Below, in pieces: positions 48,431-59,094 of a DNA stretch of 64,000 nucleotides; the stretch's first letter is position 1, and the number at the start of each line of letters is the position of its first letter. The translations under genes and the position numbers were made by a program. Under the pieces are notes generated by a model that was not told the origin of the DNA, ran no database searches, and worked only from the letters and a program-made list of their open reading frames with translations. This DNA is from Xanthomonas sp. NCPPB 1128 (lineage in GTDB: Bacteria; Pseudomonadota; Gammaproteobacteria; Xanthomonadales; Xanthomonadaceae): positions 1-64,000 of the forward strand of contig NZ_LFME01000002.1 of assembly GCF_001043115.1 (NCBI RefSeq), given 5' to 3'.

Positions 48431-48453
48431 GTGGGAGGGACTTCAGTCCCGAC
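48431..48453. repeat. Solitary GTGGGAGGGA palindrome
   Basis: GTGGGAGGGACTTCAGTCCC followed by GAC, with internal stem GGGACT/AGTCCC, about 100 bp after the end of the LysR gene. Member of the interspersed palindrome family. Confidence 0.6.
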
Positions 48454-48554
48454 GCCTTACAGGTTGGGTACCCGCATGCGCCGTTCGTCGCGGCTGCATG
48501 ATAGTTGAGTCCTACATACGCGCCTAGAAGCGTGCAGCGATGCCTTGCTCGGCC

Positions 48555-49460
48555 CTACCCACGCCTGCCCGCCGCATGCCCCTGCGCCAACTGCCACAGG
48601 TGGCGCACGATCGGCATCGCCTGTGCGGTGGCCGGCAGTGCGGCCAGGGCCAGTCGCGCCATCGGCACGCGGCCTTCGATGTCCAGGTAGCGCACGCCGG
48701 GCAACTGCACCTGCGCGGTCGAGGCGGGGACCACCGACACGCCCAGTTCCGCGGCCACCAGGTTGACGATGGAAGACATCTGCGGCGCTTCCTGTTCGAT
48801 CTTCAGTTCGAAGCCGGCCTGGCGGCAGGCATCGAGGATCTCGTCGTACAGGCTGGTGCCGAAGCTGCGCGGAAACAGGATGAAGGGTTCGCCGGCCAGC
48901 GCCGACAGCGGCGCGCGGCGGCGCTTGGCCAGGCGATGCGCCGCCGGCACCGCGATCTTCATCGGCTCGTCCGGCAGCTTGAGCAACTGCAGCTCCGAGG
49001 GCGTGGCCACGCTGTAGCGGATGAAGGCCGCATCCAGCCGCCCCTGCAGCAGCGCGGCGAGCAGGCCGGCGGTATTGGTCTCCTCCAATGCCAGCGTCAC
49101 CGCCGGCCAGCCGCGGCGGAAGCCCCGCACCAGGGTCGGGACGATCGGGTTGAAGGCGGCCGAGGCGGTGAAGCCGAGCCGCAGCACGCCGCTTTCGCCA
49201 CGTGCGGCGCGGCGCGCGGCATCGCCAGCGCGCTCCAGGTCGGCGAGGACGCGCCGCGCCTCGCTGCGGAAGGCGCGGCCGGCGTCGGTGAGTTCGGCGC
49301 CGCGCGGTGTGCGCACGAACAGCGGCGTGCCCAGTTCCTCCTCCAGCGCACGGATCTGCTGGCTCAGCGGCGGTTGCTGGATGCCCAGCTGCGCGGCGGC
49401 GCGGGTGAAGTGCCCGGCCTCGGCCACGGCCAGGAAATAGCGCAGGTGGCGCAGTTCCAT
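48555..49460 (-). CDS. LysR-family transcriptional regulator
   Basis: 301 residues. N-terminal HTH MELRHLRYFLAVAEAGHFTR AAAQLGIQQPPLSQQIRALE, then the effector-binding domain (LRLGFTASAAFNPIVPTLV). The PPLSQQI recognition helix is of the BenM/CatM/CbbR type. Divergent from an MFS transporter with a shared 99-bp region, the classic LysR-target arrangement, so it probably controls that exporter. Confidence 0.92.
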   Translation of the reverse strand: MELRHLRYFLAVAEAGHFTRAAAQLGIQQPPLSQQIRALEEELGTPLFVRTPRGAELTDAGRAFRSEARRVLADLERAGDAARRAARGESGVLRLGFTASAAFNPIVPTLVRGFRRGWPAVTLALEETNTAGLLAALLQGRLDAAFIRYSVATPSELQLLKLPDEPMKIAVPAAHRLAKRRRAPLSALAGEPFILFPRSFGTSLYDEILDACRQAGFELKIEQEAPQMSSIVNLVAAELGVSVVPASTAQVQLPGVRYLDIEGRVPMARLALAALPATAQAMPIVRHLWQLAQGHAAGRRG

Positions 49461-49462
49461 GT

Positions 49463-49479
49463 CATATCCAGAACATATG
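49463..49479. promoter_or_regulatory. Candidate LysR operator
   Basis: CATAT-N7-ATATG dyad immediately upstream of the LysR start, with another CATATAT at 49494, in the AT-rich part of the LysR/MFS divergent region. The spacing resembles a T-N11-A LysR box. Confidence 0.45.
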
Positions 49480-49559
49480 GAGAGTGGGGCGATCATATAT
49501 TGGACGCCGGGTGGCGGCAGGCGAATACTGGCCATCCGTCTCCCGCCGCGACCCATACC

Positions 49560-50813
49560 GTGAACGCCTCCAGCCAATGCCCGCCGGTGCACGCCGTGGA
49601 CGATGCGCCGCTGTTGCGCATCCGCCTGGCGCTGTTCCTGGCCGGCTTCGCCACCTTCTCGCTGCTGTACAGCGTGCAGCCGCTGCTGCCCGAGTTCGCC
49701 CGCGAGTTCGGGCTCAGCGCGGCGGCCAGCTCGCTGCCGCTGTCGCTGGCCACCGGCGGCCTGGCGATCGCGATCTTCTGCGCTGGCGCGGTGTCGGAAA
49801 CGCTGGGCCGGCGCGGGCTGATGTTCGTGTCGATCGCGCTGGCGGCGCTGCTCAACCTGCTCGCCTCCTACCTGCCGCACTGGGGCGCGCTGGTGGTGGT
49901 GCGCGCGCTGTCCGGCATCGCCCTGGGCGGCGTGCCGGCGGTGGCGATGGTGTACCTGGCCGAGGAACTGCCGGCGAGCCGGCTCGGCGCGGCGACTGGG
50001 CTGTACGTGGCCGGCAATGCCTTCGGCGGCATGGTCGGCCGCATCGGCATGAGCATGCTCACCGACCATTTCGATTGGCGCACCGCGCTGGCCACGCTGA
50101 GCGCGGTGGATCTGCTGGCGGCGGTCGGCTTCGTGCTGTTGCTGCCGCCGTCGCGGCACTTCGTGCGCCGCCAGGGAGTGAATCTGCGCTTCCACCTGCG
50201 CGCCTGGGGCGGGCATCTGCGCGATCGCCACCTGCCGTGGCTGTTCGCGATCCCGTTCCTGGCGATGGGCGTGTTCGTCAGTGTCTACAACTACGCCGGC
50301 TTCCGCCTGGGCGGGCCGGAGTTCGGGCTGAGCCAGAGCCAGCTCGGCATGATCTTCAGCGCCTACGTGTTCGGCATCGTATCGTCCTCGGTCGCCGGCG
50401 CCGCCTCGGACCGGTTCGGTCGCGGCCCGGTGGTGCTGGCCGGCATCGCCACCGCGGCGCTGGGCGTGGCGCTGACCCTGGCGCATGCGCTGGTGCCGGT
50501 GATCGCCGGCATCGTGCTGCTGACCATCGGCTTCTTCGTCGCGCATTCGGCGGCCAGCGCCTGGGTCGGGCGCCTGGGCGGGCAGTTCAAGGGCCATGCC
50601 GCCTCGCTGTACCTGCTGGCGTACTACGCCGGCGCCAGCGTGATCGGCTCGCTCAGCGGCGCGGCGTGGCAGCACGGCGGCTGGAACGCACTGGTCGCCT
50701 GCTGCCTGGTGTTGCTGGGCATCGGCTTGGTCGCCGCGCAGGTGTTGCGCCGCGGCGCCGACGACAGCCGCCCCTACGGCCGCTTCGGGCCGCATCCGCC
50801 GCGCGGCGAGTGA
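49560..50813 (+). CDS. MFS transporter (DHA1-type exporter)
   Basis: 417 residues from GTG 49560, twelve helices. Family motif A-like ETLGRRGLMF after helix 2 and ASDRFGRGPVV in the second half; helix 1 LFLAGFATFSLLYSVQPLLP is typical of YnfM/AraJ-like exporters. No good ribosome site is seen; a second GTG nine codons later is possible. Probably regulated by the divergent LysR protein. Confidence 0.88.
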   Translation: MNASSQCPPVHAVDDAPLLRIRLALFLAGFATFSLLYSVQPLLPEFAREFGLSAAASSLPLSLATGGLAIAIFCAGAVSETLGRRGLMFVSIALAALLNLLASYLPHWGALVVVRALSGIALGGVPAVAMVYLAEELPASRLGAATGLYVAGNAFGGMVGRIGMSMLTDHFDWRTALATLSAVDLLAAVGFVLLLPPSRHFVRRQGVNLRFHLRAWGGHLRDRHLPWLFAIPFLAMGVFVSVYNYAGFRLGGPEFGLSQSQLGMIFSAYVFGIVSSSVAGAASDRFGRGPVVLAGIATAALGVALTLAHALVPVIAGIVLLTIGFFVAHSAASAWVGRLGGQFKGHAASLYLLAYYAGASVIGSLSGAAWQHGGWNALVACCLVLLGIGLVAAQVLRRGADDSRPYGRFGPHPPRGE

Positions 50814-50838
50814 GCCGCCCTCCAACGAGCATTCCGCG

Positions 50839-51219
50839 ATGCAGATCGACCATCTCGACCATCTGGTCCTCACTGTCGCCGACATCGAGGCGACCTGCGC
50901 GTTCTATGCGCGGGTGCTGGGCATGCGCGTGGTGACCTTCGGCGAAGGCCGCAAGGCGCTGGCGTTCGGCGAGCAGAAGATCAACCTGCATCGGCATGGC
51001 CACGAGTTCGACCCGAAGGCGCGGGTGCCGACGCCGGGCTCGGCCGACCTGTGCTTTCTCACCGCCACGCCGCTGGCGCAGGTGGCCGAGGAACTGCGCG
51101 CTGCCGCCGTGCCGATCGAGGACGGGCCGGTGCAACGCACCGGCGCCCGCGGACCGATCCTGTCGCTGTACTTCCGTGATCCGGACGGCAACCTGATCGA
51201 GGTCGCCAACCCGTCGTGA
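50839..51219 (+). CDS. VOC-family (glyoxalase/bleomycin-resistance) protein
   Basis: 126 residues. IDHLDHLVLTVADIEATCAF YARVLGMRVV begins the first repeat (His ligand in HLDHLVL), INLHRHGHEFDPKA, DLCFLTA, and SLYFRDPDGNLIEVANPS ends the second with the conserved Glu. Closest to small VOC virulence-like proteins. Same strand as the MFS gene, 25 bp after it. Confidence 0.87.
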   Translation: MQIDHLDHLVLTVADIEATCAFYARVLGMRVVTFGEGRKALAFGEQKINLHRHGHEFDPKARVPTPGSADLCFLTATPLAQVAEELRAAAVPIEDGPVQRTGARGPILSLYFRDPDGNLIEVANPS

Positions 51220-51221
51220 AC

Positions 51222-51247
51222 ACGGGCGCCGCCGCGGCAGCGCCCGT
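51222..51247. terminator. Bidirectional hairpin between convergent genes
   Basis: ACGGGCGC-N10-GCGCCCGT, an 8-bp stem filling the 37-bp gap between the VOC gene and protease B, which converge here. No T-run on either side. Confidence 0.45.
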
Positions 51248-51256
51248 GGCGTTCGG

Positions 51257-53206
<1,950 letters not shown>

Positions 53207-53270
53207 GGCGGTGTCTCTGCAGAAGCGTGGATAGGCGGAAGGGAAGGGGCGAACGGAGGCGCTGCGGACG

Positions 53271-55625
53271 TCACCAACTGAAGCCGGCGCCGGCGGAGAC
53301 GCTCTTCTCGCTGCCGGAGAAGGCGCCGCCGAGCGAGACGCTGGCGCGGTTGCCGATCGCGCGCTGGTAGCCCACGGCCAGTGCGCTTTCGCCGCCCTGC
53401 GAGCCGACGCCGACGCCGATGCGGTTGGCGCCGGCCAGGCCGGAGGTGTTGACCGCCATGCCGGCATAGGCGGCGCTCACCGCGCCCATCCGGTCGATGC
53501 GCCGGTCCAGATGCTGGAAGCGCTGGTCGGTGTCGTTGCGCAGCTTGGTGAGGTTGTCGTCCCACCCCGCCATGCGGCTGTCGGTGTAGGCGTTGGCGCT
53601 GCTCAGGGTGGCGCTGTCGCCGGCCTGCATCTGCGACACGTTGACCGCATCGGTGGCGGCGCTGCCGGCGGCGACGTTGCTGATCTGGCGTTCGTTGCCG
53701 GCGCTGCCCACCGAGACGGTGTTGGCGCGGGTGGCAGACGAACCGCGGCCGATCGCCACGGCGTTGGTCGCCGAGGCCGAGGCGCCCTGGCCCAGCGCGG
53801 TGCCGGAGGCGGCGGTGACCGTGGCGCTTTCGCCGACTGCCACGGCGTTGGTGGCGGTGGCGCTGATGCTGGCGTTGGCGCCGACCGCGGTGCTGCCGTC
53901 GGCATTGACCCGCGCGTTGCCGCCCAGCGCCGTGTCGTTGGGGCCGTAGGCCAGCGCATTGGACCCCATCGCGGTGCCGTTCTGGCCGTTGGCGGTGGCC
54001 TGCGCGCCGACCGCCACCGCATTGGTGCCGGCGCCGACGCTGGGGCCGCCTTCGGCACCGCCGCCGACCGCCACGCCGCCGGCACCGCTGCCGACGCGGG
54101 TGTCCAGCGACGACAGGGCACCGTCCAGCGCCGACAACGCCGAGCCGACCGTGCCGTAGCTGCGGCCCTGGATCAGATAGCTGCCGCCGGTGAAGCTGCC
54201 GTCGCCGCCGACCGCGCTGCCGGCGCCGAGCGCGCTGGCGATGCTGCGCAACTGCAGCACGTTGACCGCATCGGTGTCGGCGGTGCCGGCGGCGACGTAG
54301 GTGAGCTGGCGCAGCGCGCCGTCGTTGCCGAACGCCACCACGTTGTCGCGGTCGGCCATCGAACCGGCGCCGATCGCCACGCTGTTGAGGCCGGTGGCGG
54401 CGCTGTTGTAGCCCAGCGCGACGCTGCCCGCGCTGAGCGCGGTGGCGCCGCTGCCGAGTGCGGTGGCGCCGATGGCATTCGCGCTGGCGACGGAGCCGAA
54501 CGCACTGGCGTCCTGCCCGTCGGCGAAGGAGGTCGCGCCCACCGCCAGCGCATGGCTGCTGGTGGCCAGCGCCGAGGCGCCCAGCGCCATGCTGTAGTCG
54601 GCATCGGCATGGCTGTCGAAGCCCAGCGCGGTGCCGTAGTCCGACAGCGCCCAGGCGCCGGCGCCGACGGTGACCGCGCCCAGTCCGTTGGATTGCGCCG
54701 GCACGCCCGCATTGCTGGCGCCGATCGCCACGCTTTGCTGGCCGGCCGCCGAGGCGCTGTCGCCGATCGCGATGCCGCCGTCGCCGCTGGCGGTGGCGGT
54801 GTAGCCCATCGCCACGCCGAAGAAGCCGGAGGCGACGCTGTAGCCGCCGTTGGCGACGGCGCCGGTGCCGCTGGCATTGGCGGCATAGCCGAACGCGCTG
54901 GCCTGCTCGGCGCTGGCGCTGGACGAGGAGCCGCTGGCGGTGGTGTAGTTGGCGCTGGCCGACGCGGTGGCACCCACTGCGGTGGCGCCGGAGCCACTGG
55001 CGCTGGTGTTCCAGCCCAGCGCGCTGGCACTGTCAGCGGTTGCGGTGGCGGCCGTGCCCAGTGCCAGCGAACCGAAGCCGGTACTCTGCGCGCCGGCGGA
55101 GTCGCCGTAGGTGCTGCCGAAGAAGCTGCCGCCGATCGCGATCGCCGAGGTGCCGCTGGCGACCGCGCCGTCGCCCATGGCGATGGCGGCGCTGTCGGAG
55201 GCGACGGTGTGGTGGCCGATCGCGATGGCGAAGGCGCCGGAGGCGTCGGCGCGTGCACCCATCGCCACCGCGCGCAGGCCGGCGGCGCTGGCGTAGTCGC
55301 TGCCGTCGTTCAAGCCTTCGGCCAGGAAGTAGTGGGTGGTGTTCTGGGTGCCGGGCTGCACGTCCTGGGTGGTGGCGTCCTGCGGCGCCGCGTCGGCGTC
55401 GGCGCTGTCCGTCTCGGTGGGGGTGGCGTCGGCCTGCGGCGCCTGCGATGGCGGCTGGGTCGCCGCGGTCGGTGCCGTGGCAGTGACCGCGAAGGCGCTC
55501 GAGGGCAGGCTCAGCGCGAGCAGCAATGCGGCGGTCAACAGACCGTCAGAGGCCTGCGGCAGGATGGACGAGGACGACGACAGCGGGCGCACGGCGGCGC
55601 GCAGGGCATTGGGCAGAAGAGGCAT
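53271..55625 (-). CDS. Trimeric autotransporter adhesin B (YadA-like)
   Basis: 784 residues. Long signal region (to about residue 46, PSSAFA), a Thr/Pro/Gln-rich stretch, a head of YadA-type 14-mers, two necks (LRQLTYVAAGTADTDAVNV; ERQISNVAAGSAATDAVNV), a stalk, and the YadA anchor ending GAGFSW with the canonical terminal Trp. Paralogous to the adhesin at 1840: same length class, neck layout and anchor. The heads differ in detail, so ligands may differ. Divergent from kinase B. Confidence 0.94.
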   Translation of the reverse strand: MPLLPNALRAAVRPLSSSSSILPQASDGLLTAALLLALSLPSSAFAVTATAPTAATQPPSQAPQADATPTETDSADADAAPQDATTQDVQPGTQNTTHYFLAEGLNDGSDYASAAGLRAVAMGARADASGAFAIAIGHHTVASDSAAIAMGDGAVASGTSAIAIGGSFFGSTYGDSAGAQSTGFGSLALGTAATATADSASALGWNTSASGSGATAVGATASASANYTTASGSSSSASAEQASAFGYAANASGTGAVANGGYSVASGFFGVAMGYTATASGDGGIAIGDSASAAGQQSVAIGASNAGVPAQSNGLGAVTVGAGAWALSDYGTALGFDSHADADYSMALGASALATSSHALAVGATSFADGQDASAFGSVASANAIGATALGSGATALSAGSVALGYNSAATGLNSVAIGAGSMADRDNVVAFGNDGALRQLTYVAAGTADTDAVNVLQLRSIASALGAGSAVGGDGSFTGGSYLIQGRSYGTVGSALSALDGALSSLDTRVGSGAGGVAVGGGAEGGPSVGAGTNAVAVGAQATANGQNGTAMGSNALAYGPNDTALGGNARVNADGSTAVGANASISATATNAVAVGESATVTAASGTALGQGASASATNAVAIGRGSSATRANTVSVGSAGNERQISNVAAGSAATDAVNVSQMQAGDSATLSSANAYTDSRMAGWDDNLTKLRNDTDQRFQHLDRRIDRMGAVSAAYAGMAVNTSGLAGANRIGVGVGSQGGESALAVGYQRAIGNRASVSLGGAFSGSEKSVSAGAGFSW

Positions 55626-55678
55626 GGTCGATTCCGGGCTGGGGCCGGGAGCGTCGTCCCGACAACGAGTCAGGCCCG

Positions 55679-55707
55679 ATTAAGGCCGCAAGCCCAGCCC
55701 CCTTCAA
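55679..55707 (-). promoter_or_regulatory. Candidate adhesin B promoter
   Basis: On the minus strand: TTGAAG (55707-55702), 17-bp spacer, CTTAAT (55684-55679). Transcription would begin about 50 bp before the adhesin ATG. The phased TCAC repeats lie immediately upstream of the -35, a class-I activator position. Confidence 0.5.
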
Positions 55708-55717
55708 TGCACGCAAA

Positions 55718-55744
55718 TTCACGTCTCCCTCACGGTAGACTCAC
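55718..55744. promoter_or_regulatory. Three TCAC repeats at 11-bp period (candidate regulator site B)
   Basis: TTCAC at 55718, CTCAC at 55729 and CTCAC at 55740: three half-sites each one 11-bp step apart, upstream of adhesin B's -35 and just before the kinase B start. Two matching half-sites (GTCAC) at the same period lie at 4361 and 4372 in cassette A. Confidence 0.5.
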
Positions 55745-55748
55745 CGTC

Positions 55749-57161
55749 ATGGGAGCCTGGGTGAGATGGGGTGCGCACTCTGCGCCGGTCGCGCTTGCCG
55801 CGCGGCTGTGGCGGCGCCTCTCGCTGTGGCTGCGCCGGGTGCCGATCGCCGATCCGCTCGACCGGCGCAACGCGCCCGCGCTGCAGGTGCTGTTCGTGTT
55901 CCTGGGCAGCGAGATCCCGCTCAACAAGCTCTACCACCTGCTGACCGCACCGCGCATCGAGATGAGCACGATGCAGCTGGCGGTGGACGTGGGCACCGAT
56001 GCGGCGATCGCCGCCGCGGCCTGGGGCGGGGTCTGGATGATCCGCCGCGGCCTGCTGAAACAGGCCGCCGCCGCGTTCATCGCGGTGGTGCTGTGCTCGG
56101 CGGTCGCCGCCAACTTGGCGTTCGGCTACCAGCTGCAGGCCTTCGATCCGTACCCGATGATGATGCTGACCCTGGCCGCGCTGGTGATCGGGCGCCGCGC
56201 GCTGTGGCTGGTGTACCTGTGCATCCCACTGATCTTCTGGCTGGGCATGGAAAGTCCCTGGGGCCAGGACCCGCGCGGCACCCGCAGCCCGTTCCAGAAC
56301 CTGCCGTCGCTGGCGCTGAGCTACCTGATGATCACCCTGGTGCTGGATCGCACCGTCGCCGCGCTGCGCGAGAGCCTGTGGCGCGCGCGGCGCAGCGCCG
56401 CGCGCCTGCGCGTGGAGATGCGCGAACGCACCCTGGCGCAGCAACGCCTGCTGCATCTGCAGAAGATCGAGCTGGTGGAGCAGCTGGCCAGCGGCGTGTC
56501 GCACGACTTCAACAACATCCTCAGTGCGATCCTCGGCTACACCGAGCAACGCCATTGCGTGCACGAACTGGACTATCACCCGCCGCGCGATGCGCTGGTG
56601 CTGGCCGATGCACTGGAAGGCGTGGCCCTGGCCGCGCATCGCGGCGTGGCGGTCAGTCGCAAGCTGCTGAGCTTCAGTCGCCGCGAGGCGAGCGTGCCCG
56701 AGCGCTTCGATGCCGGCGAAGCGCTGCGCAGCCTGCAGCCGATGCTGCGACAACTGTTCGGTGCCGCGGTACAGGTGCGCCTGGATCTGGCCACCGAAGC
56801 GGCGCCGGTGTTCCTGGATCGCAGCCGCTTCGACCTGGCGCTGCTCAACTTCGCTGCCAACGCACGCGATGCGATGCCCGGCGGCGGCTGCTTTTCGCTG
56901 CAACTGCGCCGCGATGGCGAGGCCGTCGCCATCGCCATCGCCGATACCGGCGTGGGCATGAGCGAGGCTGTGCAACGGCAGATCTTCGAGCCGTTCTTCA
57001 CCACCAAGCCGGCCGGGCAGGGCACCGGGCTGGGCCTGGCGGTGGCGTTCGAGATGGCGCAACAGGCGCATGGCAGCCTGCAGGTGCGCAGCGCGCCCGG
57101 CGCCGGCACCTGCTTCGTGCTGCGCCTGCCGCTGGCCGGGCTCAGCGCTCCTGCGGCATGA
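55749..57161 (+). CDS. Membrane sensor histidine kinase, cassette B
   Basis: 470 residues from ATG 55749 (an in-frame ATG at 55707 exists but overlaps the putative operator). Hydrophobic helices between about 45 and 200, coiled coil, H-box GVSHDFNNILSAILGYTE with His252, N-box NFAANARDAMP, G1 ADTGVGM, F-box FEPFFTTKPA, G2 GTGLGLAVAFEM. Same layout and cross-similarity to kinase A (RRALW, LDRT-ALRESL, SFSRREA). Its 3' end overlaps the convergent regulator gene by 20 bp. Confidence 0.93.
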   Translation: MGAWVRWGAHSAPVALAARLWRRLSLWLRRVPIADPLDRRNAPALQVLFVFLGSEIPLNKLYHLLTAPRIEMSTMQLAVDVGTDAAIAAAAWGGVWMIRRGLLKQAAAAFIAVVLCSAVAANLAFGYQLQAFDPYPMMMLTLAALVIGRRALWLVYLCIPLIFWLGMESPWGQDPRGTRSPFQNLPSLALSYLMITLVLDRTVAALRESLWRARRSAARLRVEMRERTLAQQRLLHLQKIELVEQLASGVSHDFNNILSAILGYTEQRHCVHELDYHPPRDALVLADALEGVALAAHRGVAVSRKLLSFSRREASVPERFDAGEALRSLQPMLRQLFGAAVQVRLDLATEAAPVFLDRSRFDLALLNFAANARDAMPGGGCFSLQLRRDGEAVAIAIADTGVGMSEAVQRQIFEPFFTTKPAGQGTGLGLAVAFEMAQQAHGSLQVRSAPGAGTCFVLRLPLAGLSAPAA

Positions 57162-57909
57162 GCAGATAGCCTTCGCCGCGCACCGCGCGCAATGGCAGCG
57201 CGCTGCCGGTGCGCTCCTGCACTTTCTGCCGCAATCGATGCAGCAACGCGTCCAGCCGGTGCGGATCGATCTCCAGCCCGGCGTTGCCGCCGAGCATGCC
57301 GATCAGCGCATCGCGGCTGACCAGGCGCCCGCGCGCCTGCCACAGGCTCTGCAGCACCTTGCGTTCGGACGCGGTCAACGGCACCGCCTGCCCGTCCGGC
57401 GCGAACAGGCACCAGCCGTCGTCCTGCAGTTGCCATTCCTCGCTGGCCGGCGCGCTCGGCCGCAGCATGCGCCGGGCCACGCTGAACAAGGTGGCGGCGA
57501 GGATCTCGATCTGCACCGGCTTGATCAGGTACGCATCCGCGCCCTGGACCAGCCCGCGCACCAGATCCGGCTGCTCGCCGCGGCCGCTGAGGATGACGAT
57601 GCCCATGCCGGGGCGACGTTCCTGCAGTTGCTGGGTCAGGGTGAAGCCGTCGCTGTCGGGCAGGCCGATGTCGAGCACGATCAGATCGAAACGCTGCGCC
57701 TCCAGCGCCGCCCACAGCGCCTGCGCGGTGCGCAGCGGCGTGACCGCGAAGCCGTGCCGCTGCAGGCCCGGCAGCAACACGCGGTCGCGCAGCACATCGT
57801 CGTCCTCCAGCAACGCCACCCGCAGTGGGGCGTTGGCGGCAGCGGCGAGCGGGGACGGGGTGGGATCGGAAACGCGGCTCACGAGACGGAATCGGCGAAG
57901 GGACGGCAT
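57142..57909 (-). CDS. OmpR-family response regulator, cassette B
   Basis: 255 residues. Receiver: LLEDDD (34-38), Asp80 in LIVLDIGLPDSDGF, VILSGRGEQPD, YLIKPVQIEI; winged helix LTASERKVLQSLWQ to RGEGYLLMPQ. Paralogue of the regulator at 5840 (shared VLLPGLQRHGFAV / LVPGLRRFGFAA, WCLF/WCLLSP linker and HRLD--LHRLR motifs). ATG 57909 or GTG 57882; neither has a well-spaced ribosome site. Cognate of kinase B by position. Confidence 0.9.
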   Translation of the reverse strand: MPSLRRFRLVSRVSDPTPSPLAAAANAPLRVALLEDDDVLRDRVLLPGLQRHGFAVTPLRTAQALWAALEAQRFDLIVLDIGLPDSDGFTLTQQLQERRPGMGIVILSGRGEQPDLVRGLVQGADAYLIKPVQIEILAATLFSVARRMLRPSAPASEEWQLQDDGWCLFAPDGQAVPLTASERKVLQSLWQARGRLVSRDALIGMLGGNAGLEIDPHRLDALLHRLRQKVQERTGSALPLRAVRGEGYLLMPQER

Positions 57910-58125
57910 TCCTCACGGAGGCGGCGTGCGGCCTGCAGGGTGCCGTGAACGCCGAGCATCCTGCCGCGCCCTGGACAGTAGCCAGTTTCCAGCGGGCTTT
58001 CAATGCGCGCGGCAACGCTTCAGCGGCCGTGGCGGCCAGGGCTTGCGTTGCTGCCGCCCACCCCCTAGATAGGAAGCCGACACGCCGTGGTCGCGTGCGC
58101 CTCCACCACCTCCGGGACCTTCACG

Positions 58126-59007
58126 ATGTCGCAGTTGCTGCAGGATCACGCCGCGTCCGCACCGCCGGCGGCGTCCGCGCTGGAAGCGTTCGTCGACCGC
58201 CATCGGCGCCTGTTCGTGCTGACCGGTGCCGGCTGCAGCACCGACTCGGGCATTCCCGACTACCGCGACGCCGCCGGCGACTGGAAGCGTGCGCAGCCGG
58301 TGACCTATCAGGCCTTCATGGGTGAGCTGGCGACGCGCCAACGCTACTGGGCGCGCAGCCTGCTCGGCTGGCCGCGTTTCGGTCATGCCCGGCCCAATCC
58401 CACCCACGCCGCGCTGGCGCAGCTGGAAGCGCGCGGCCAGGTTGAAGTGCTGCTGACCCAGAACGTGGATGGCCTGCACCAGGCCGCCGGCAGCCGCGCC
58501 ACCATCGACCTGCACGGGCGCCTGGACGTGGTGCGCTGCATGGGCTGCGAGCGGCGCATGCCGCGCGAGGCGTTCCAGCAGCACCTGCTGCAGCACAATC
58601 CGCAGTGGGCGACGTTGCAGGCCGCGCCGGCGCCCGACGGCGATGCCGACCTGGAGGGCGAGGATTTCGCCAGCTTCGTGGTGCCGGCCTGCACGCACTG
58701 CGCTGGCGTGCTGAAGCCGGACGTGGTGTTCTTCGGCGAGAACGTGCCGCGCGAGCGTGTGGCCAGCGCCTTCGCGCATCTGCAGCGCGCCGACGCGGTG
58801 CTGGTGGTGGGTTCGTCGCTGATGGTCTATTCCGGCTTCCGCTTCGTGCAGGCCGCGGCCAAGGCCGGCCTGCCGATCGCCGCGGTCAACCTGGGCCGCA
58901 CCCGCGGCGACGACCTGCTGAGCCTGAAGCTGGAGCAGCCGTGCGCGCAGGCACTGTCCTTCCTGCTGCCGGCGGCGGCGCGCGTTCCGAATCCCGGCAC
59001 GAACTGA
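58126..59007 (+). CDS. NAD-dependent protein deacetylase (sirtuin, SIRT4-like class)
   Basis: 293 residues from ATG 58126. FVLTGAGCSTDSGIPDYRD (30-48), TQNVDGLH (111-118), catalytic His130 (DLHG), zinc cysteines C138/C141/C189/C192 with a 47-residue insert between pairs, GSSLMVYSGFRFV. It lacks the Tyr-x-x-Arg acyl-specificity pair seen in the sirtuin at 38080. Class II bacterial sirtuins are less studied; substrates unknown. Followed by an old yellow enzyme gene on the same strand. Confidence 0.9.
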   Translation: MSQLLQDHAASAPPAASALEAFVDRHRRLFVLTGAGCSTDSGIPDYRDAAGDWKRAQPVTYQAFMGELATRQRYWARSLLGWPRFGHARPNPTHAALAQLEARGQVEVLLTQNVDGLHQAAGSRATIDLHGRLDVVRCMGCERRMPREAFQQHLLQHNPQWATLQAAPAPDGDADLEGEDFASFVVPACTHCAGVLKPDVVFFGENVPRERVASAFAHLQRADAVLVVGSSLMVYSGFRFVQAAAKAGLPIAAVNLGRTRGDDLLSLKLEQPCAQALSFLLPAAARVPNPGTN

Positions 59008-59094
59008 TCCATCGGCAGTGGTTGATCGCGCTGCATGGCAGGAGTGCAATGGTCGCTTGCCGCGCCGCGCGCGGCGTCTCCATGGATCCGCATC

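Noticed and set aside
48555-50885. 776-codon frame joining the MFS region to the LysR protein
   Set aside because: The upstream part is antisense to the MFS gene; LysR homology starts exactly at ATG 49460.
53511-55700. Plus-strand open frame running into kinase B, suggesting a 1216-residue protein
   Set aside because: The first 740 codons are antisense to adhesin B and are Gly/Ala/Arg-rich shadow; real kinase similarity begins at 55749.
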